Positions 59,774 to 64,000 of a stretch of 64,000 nt of DNA are shown piece after piece. The notes beneath the pieces were generated by a model. The model ran no database searches and had not been told where the DNA came from. It saw nothing but the letters and a program-made list of their open reading frames with translations. Positions within the stretch are counted from its first letter, which is position 1, and each line of letters starts with the position of its first letter. Source of the stretch: Kitagawia praeruptora. Lineage: Eukaryota; Streptophyta; Magnoliopsida; Apiales; Apiaceae. The DNA is taken from the NCBI GenBank assembly GCA_037693485.1, contig CM075348.1, forward strand, positions 34,838,501 through 34,902,500, in the 5' to 3' direction. A program made the position numbers and the translations under genes.

Positions 59774-60245
59774 GGGTCTGTTTGACTTACCTTAAAATGA
59801 GTAACTTATAGCTTAAAGTAATAAGTGTCATATAAGTGATAAGTAAATCAGAGCTTATAAGTTAGTAGAGTGTTTGTTAAATCAGAAATTATAAATCAAT
59901 AGAGTATTTGGTAAATCAGAACTTATAAGTTAATTTTTTTTTTATTATTTTCAAAATATTTGTTTTTTAATATATATCAATGGATATCAATTGATAGATC
60001 TCGATGAGTATAGAAATGTGATATATACATATCAATTTCTAATGAACGGATCAAAGATATATGATTTTAAAAAGTTGAAGGATATTATATATTGCGTGTA
60101 TTGAGAAATAAGAATAAGCTGAAACTTGAATGTTAGGATTTCTAACTTCCAACTTATTTCCAAAAAGCTAGCAAATAAGCCCTCTACCTTATTTACACAA
60201 ATACTTCAAATAACTTGATTTTAACTTATAAACCATAAGTTGGCT
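59774..60245. repeat. Tourist-related repeat (copy A)
   Basis: Begins gggtctgtttgactta after TAA and contains runs of aatcagaacttataag. It is paralogous to 61908-62570 and lacks the (TA)n-flanked insertion found in that copy, so it serves as the empty site. Confidence 0.6.
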
Positions 60246-60250
60246 TATAA

Positions 60251-60647
60251 GAGCATCTCCAACGGGAATAGCTAAAATTGGTTGGCTAAATTGGACCTGT
60301 AGGACATTATGTAAAATTTGTTGAATCTGTAAGACATTTTACTTCAATGGTATTAGCTATATTGGTTGGCAATATTTTAAAAATAGTATGTTATTAATAA
60401 TTTAGGTTGTTATAAATAGAATATATCACTTCAATATGGTAATGAATGATGTGGAATCTTCTTACAGATTTCTTACAGCTATATAGAGGTTCGACAAATA
60501 TAGCCAACCTGTAGAAATTATCTAAAATTATAGCTAACAGCTTTGACCCATTGGAGTTCAAGTTTTTTTTAGATAATCTCTATAATTTTTATTTATGGTA
60601 TCTTTTATCTAATTTTAGATAAGGATTTCTTGTGGTTGGAGATGCTC
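60251..60647. mobile_element. Tourist-like MITE (1 of 2, back to back)
   Basis: Ends gagcatctccaac and, in reverse, gagcatctccaac, flanked by TAA at 60248-60250 and 60648-60650. About 400 bp, non-coding. Confidence 0.75.
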
Positions 60648-60650
60648 TAA

Positions 60651-61050
60651 GAGCATCTCCAATGCAATAAAACCCTTAGCTAAAATTTTAAATAACTTAC
60701 CAAATTTGAAAATTATACATAACATCTTAAAAATTCATCAATCACTCCAATGGGGCATTCCCTTTGTCTAAAAATTTAGTCAATCCTTTATATTTTTTTT
60801 AATATTGGCCATATTTGTTGAAGCACTTGGGATCTGTAGCAAATGTCATGTCATTTCCCGCCCATTTTCTTCCCATAATTGACCAAAAAAATTATTAATA
60901 ATAATAATCATACCTTTTTTGAAATATAACCAATCATTATAGCTGATCCCCATTGAAGTAAAACACTCTCCATGTTCAGTAAATTTTAGCCAACTGCTAT
61001 TTTTTTTGAAATTTAACCCATGGACTTAGCCAATACCATTGGAGATGCTC
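60651..61050. mobile_element. Tourist-like MITE (2 of 2, back to back)
   Basis: Ends gagcatctccaatg and, in reverse, gagcatctccaatgg, flanked by TAA at 60648-60650 (shared with the previous element) and 61051-61053. Confidence 0.75.
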
Positions 61051-61146
61051 TAAGTTCACTGCCAAATAGCCACTAAGCTTGATAGCTAATCAATTTATCA
61101 TATTTGACTTGATTAATCAAAGAGTGGTAGTAGAGCTATCAAATTA

Positions 61147-61332
61147 CCCCCACGGATGTCTCAGATGGTCGGATAGTGGCGCTTAAGGCTTGCTGTCTTG
61201 AGGTCACGAGTTCGATTTCCTAGGCATTCCGGGATTAAGTGGGCTATCTCGGGGGTATGAGTGTGCTAGTATGCCCTCCGGATTAGTCGAGATGCGCGCA
61301 AGTTTGCTCAGACACCGAATTAAAAAAAAACA
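61147..61332 (+). mobile_element. tRNA-derived SINE, 186 bp
   Basis: Flanked by a 15-bp direct repeat agagctatcaaatta (61132-61146 and 61333-61347). The 5' part has an A-box-like tcagatggtcggatagtgg and a B-box-like gagttcgatttcc. The 3' end is an A-rich tail (aattaaaaaaaaaca). Fresh-looking retroposon. Confidence 0.9.
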
Positions 61333-61685
61333 AGAGCTATCAAATTAGCCAATTAAAATGTGTTTATAAAATATTTTTTGGAGATAGTGCTTTGTATTAA
61401 TTAATATTTCCTTTGTTTCATTTTAATAGTAGCTTGCTTTTTTTGGCAGTGTTTAAAAATTATTTTTTTAAAAAAAATTCTTTTATGAATTAAAATTTTA
61501 AGTGCATAATTTTATTCACAAAAAAATATAAAAAAATAATTTTATTATGTCATCAAAGCCGTGTGTTAGAAAATCAAGCGATCTATTAAATGAAACAAAG
61601 GCATATAATCGATTGACTAATCTGATTAGGGAGCATTAACTCAGCTGTGTTAAACGTGCTTTTATTCGGTCTGGAGATAGATTTA

Positions 61686-61904
61686 GGGCCTGTTTGCCTC
61701 ACCTTAATTTATGGACTTATTGACTTATTTTCGGGTAAAAATTTTATATTTTGATAAAATTTTTTTATACAAGTATTAAATGTATGTTTGAGATTCAATA
61801 AGTTGCAAAAATAAGTTGGAAAATAAGTTGGAAAGTTAGGAATCTCTAACTTTGTCTTAAAATAAGTTGACTTATTCTGGAAAAAAGTTCCCCCAAACAC
61901 CCCC
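61686..61904 (-). mobile_element. Tourist-like MITE, 219 bp
   Basis: Reverse-orientation relative of 30804-31010, sharing gttcccccaaacaccccc and the aagttagg(a)atctctaact / cttattttc blocks. TTA target duplication at 61683-61685 and 61905-61907. Confidence 0.8.
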
Positions 61905-61907
61905 TTA

Positions 61908-62129
61908 ATACGTAAGGTCGTTGGCTTATGACTTATAAACATACATGCCATATAAGTGATAAGTAGATCAGAAATTATAAGTCTGTAGAGTATTTGATAA
62001 ATCAAAACTTATAAATCAGTAGAGTGTTTGGTAAATCAGAACTTATAAATTATTTTTTTTATTTTTAAAAAATATTTGTTTTTTAATATATATCAATGGA
62101 TGTCAATGGATATATCTCGATGAGTAGAG

Positions 62130-62161
<32 letters not shown>

Positions 62162-62570
62162 GGCAAATGATCAAAAGAGAACTCTTTTTTTGAAGAAAAC
62201 TAAGGTACTAATCCTAACCATTGGATGTATTGTAATCAATGGCCCCGCCAGGGGCACCCACACACTAATTAAATACACCCTCACACACACAATCCCACCT
62301 AATCCCCTCCGTTTTTAATTTGATTTTTCTCGTCAATCGGTGATATTTTTTTAAAATCTAATTTCACCACATTTTTCTCCATCTCCCAACGATCAGTTTG
62401 AATACCATATGTGCTATATTTTAATTTAGTTTTCTAAGTTCTCCTTTTAAAGGGGTTTTCTCTAGATCCCTACTCATATATATATATATATCAATTTTTT
62501 AATGAACGGATCAAAAGACTCCTAAGCTCTTATGGGTTTATAACCATAAGTTCCTTATAAAATGAAACCC
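61908..62570. repeat. Tourist-related repeat (copy B), interrupted by a (TA)n-flanked insertion
   Basis: Matches copy A at 59774-60245 (aatcagaacttataaa, tttttaatatatatcaatgg, ctcgatgagta, aatgaacggatcaaa). The match is broken at about 62133-62491 by (TA)n plus inserted DNA. Confidence 0.65.
62161..62475. mobile_element. About 315-bp element between (TA)n tracts
   Basis: Left (TA)n at 62134-62160, then aggcaaatgatcaaaagaga. The right end in reverse reads gagtagggatctagagaaaa, next to (TA)n at about 62476-62491. It resembles the ends of the 6-kb element at 11177-17238 (gagtag...gagaac). It holds one GGCCCCGCcAGGGGC motif. Non-coding. Confidence 0.65.
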
Positions 62571-62638
62571 CAAGCAGCCACATAATCAATGCAATAATTT
62601 ACAATTTTACACCGCCTAATTATACAACTATACAAATA

Positions 62639-62833
62639 GAGTAATGCTAGGGAACCAAACAAATTTCCCAAAACCATCTCCAAAATGATGATGTGGCAAA
62701 TTTTGATGTGGCAAAATGAGAAGGTTTAATTGGTGGAATTGATGTGAATGCAGGGGTTCCATCGCATTTATTACTCCCGTCACATCATTTTAAATTTGTT
62801 TTGGTAAATTTGTTTAGTTCTCTAGCATTTTTC
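62639..62833. mobile_element. 195-bp MITE with 9-bp target duplication (MULE-like)
   Basis: Direct repeat atacaaata at 62630-62638 and 62834-62842. Inverted ends gagtaatgctagggaac and, in reverse, gaaaaatgctagagaac, continuing with aacaaattt(c/a)ccaaaac. Confidence 0.85.
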
Positions 62834-63209
62834 ATACAAATAACATATGTCCTCTATATGTGAGTAGTATTATTTATTGACTTCCTGTCAAAAATTTGAT
62901 ATTTTTTTTATTTTTGATTTATACTCTAAAAATGTAACATTTGCTTTGTCTCTTCTGAAATATTTGTAATTTTTTTTAATATTGCAAGATTAATTTTTAG
63001 GTTTTTTTGACAAATGAATAACAATTTGTTATGCGGAATTTTAGAAAACTGAAAAAGTGGCTTCTACTCGGTTCCGGCACAAAAAAAGCCAGAAGGAAAA
63101 CACCCACAACACTGGACACGAAAATTTAGTATTTAATTATCTAAAATGTATCGGATATGTTTCAAATGAAAAATACAAAAAAAATCCTTTACGGTGAAAA
63201 CTAAAAAAA

Positions 63210-63281
63210 TGCCCTCACGCAGGATCGAACTACGGACCTCCAGTTTACAAGACTGGCGCTCTACCACTGAGCTATAAGGGC
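63210..63281 (-). tRNA. tRNA-Thr (anticodon TGT)
   Basis: On the minus strand, 72 nt beginning GCCCTTATAGCTCAGTGGTA and ending TGAGGGC plus discriminator A, with all four stems pairing. The anticodon loop CTTGTAA gives TGT. T-arm TTCGATC is canonical. A T-run follows the 3' end directly (pol III terminator). It is of nuclear, not plastid, type. It lies 180 bp upstream of, and divergent from, the eIF3e start codon. Confidence 0.95.
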
Positions 63282-63461
63282 TGATGTTCAAAACTACCAA
63301 AACCTATAATTTGACCATAAACCAACAGAACAACACTGCACAACTTTACCTACATCAGTACAGATAAAACCCTAGCAGAAATAGAAATCCAACCTTTCGC
63401 TACTCGCACCGCTTCTCTCCCTCTCAATCTCTCTCCCTCAATCTCTCTCAAACACAGCGAG

Positions 63462-64000
63462 ATGGCAGACTACGATTTGACACCGCGAATCGCCCCAAAT
63501 CTGGACAGGCATCTGGTCTTTCCCTTACTCGAATTTCTCCAGGAGAGAGGCCTTTACCCAAACGAACACATCCTCAAATTCAAAATCGAGCTTCTCAACA
63601 ACACTAATATGGTTGATTACGCCATGGACATCCACAAATCTCTCTACCAAACCGAAGATGTTCCTCAAGGTATCATTCTCTATCTAATCTTATCTAATTT
63701 ACATTACAAGTTTATGTAGATGTGTGTGTGTGTGTGTGATTGAATCTAGGTTTGATTGTTGTTGTTGTTGTTGTGTGTAGATATGGTGGAGAGGAGAGTG
63801 GAGGTTGTGGCGAGATTGAAGGCGTTGGAAGAGGCGGCGGCTCCTTTGGTTACGTTTTTGCAGAATGCGAATGCTGTTCAGGAGCTTAGGGCTGATAAGC
63901 AGTATAATCTCCTCATGCTCAATGACCGATATCAGGTTCCGTAGAATTCTAGTGTTTTGTTTAATGATTTTGTTTTCGGTGTTTATTGGTTGTGATGGAA
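63462..64000 (+). CDS. TIF3E1: Eukaryotic translation initiation factor 3 subunit E (5' part, runs off the window)
   Basis: Exon 1 is 63462-63669 (ATG at 63462, MADYDLTPRIAPNLDRHLVF, then PLLEFLQERGLYPNE). Exon 2 is 63781-63935 (DMVERRVEVVARLKALEEAA, then FLQNANAVQELRADKQYNLL). The split codon GAT joins them, and the second donor follows DRYQ. This is the highly conserved N-terminus of eIF3e/INT6, a PCI-domain subunit of the eIF3 complex that recruits the 40S ribosome; the PCI domain would be encoded downstream of the window. The first intron is 111 bp and contains (TG)n and (GTT)n runs. CT-rich 5' leader (63410-63455). Confidence 0.95.

Overview
This is plant nuclear DNA, most likely from a eudicot. 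It is AT-rich, has GT-AG introns, and contains a Sirevirus-type Copia retrotransposon, MULE, CACTA, Helitron, hAT and Tourist elements, tRNA-derived SINEs, a nuclear tRNA-Thr and an eIF3e gene. I cannot name the species from sequence alone. The window is a transposon-dense intergenic block with few host genes: a kelch-repeat protein (33.7-34.9 kb), an unrecognised charged protein on the minus strand (37.2-37.9 kb) with a broken relative at 10.4-10.9 kb, a five-exon penta-EF-hand calcium-binding protein (56.9-58.2 kb), tRNA-Thr(TGT) at 63.2 kb, and the first two exons of eIF3e (63.46 kb to the window edge).

The most interesting object is a 6,522-bp Mutator-like element (MULE) at 2863-9384. It has a perfect 9-bp target duplication and 192-bp terminal inverted repeats that differ at only 2 positions. 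It carries two convergent genes that look intact: a four-exon fusion of a plant mobile domain (PMD) with a Ulp1/C48 cysteine protease (865 aa), and a FAR1-like MULE transposase (629 aa). Between their 3' ends is a 90-bp hairpin with two perfect 44-nt arms. The hairpin is built from a variant of the short palindromes that also make up the terminal repeats.

From 9.4 to 33.5 kb the DNA is nested transposons: a Helitron 3' end; a 6-kb element between (TA)n tracts that carries a degenerate pyruvate kinase fragment and an AT-rich array of an alternating motif; a CACTA element; a Helitron with reiterated 5' ends; hAT-like elements; a LINE remnant; an internally deleted hAT; a second Helitron; and a 4-kb region whose motif orientation switches half-way and which holds a PPR gene fragment.

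From 40.46 to 51.50 kb lies one complete, young Sirevirus-type Copia retrotransposon (11,032 bp). Its 1,100-bp LTRs differ at 6 positions and are flanked by 5-bp target duplications. It has gag, pol and a downstream extra (envelope-like position) ORF, interrupted by a few in-frame stop codons. The right-hand part of the window holds a MULE MITE nested in an older repeat, two SINEs with clear target duplications, back-to-back Tourist-like MITEs, and a small (TA)n-flanked insertion whose empty site survives in a neighbouring paralogous repeat.
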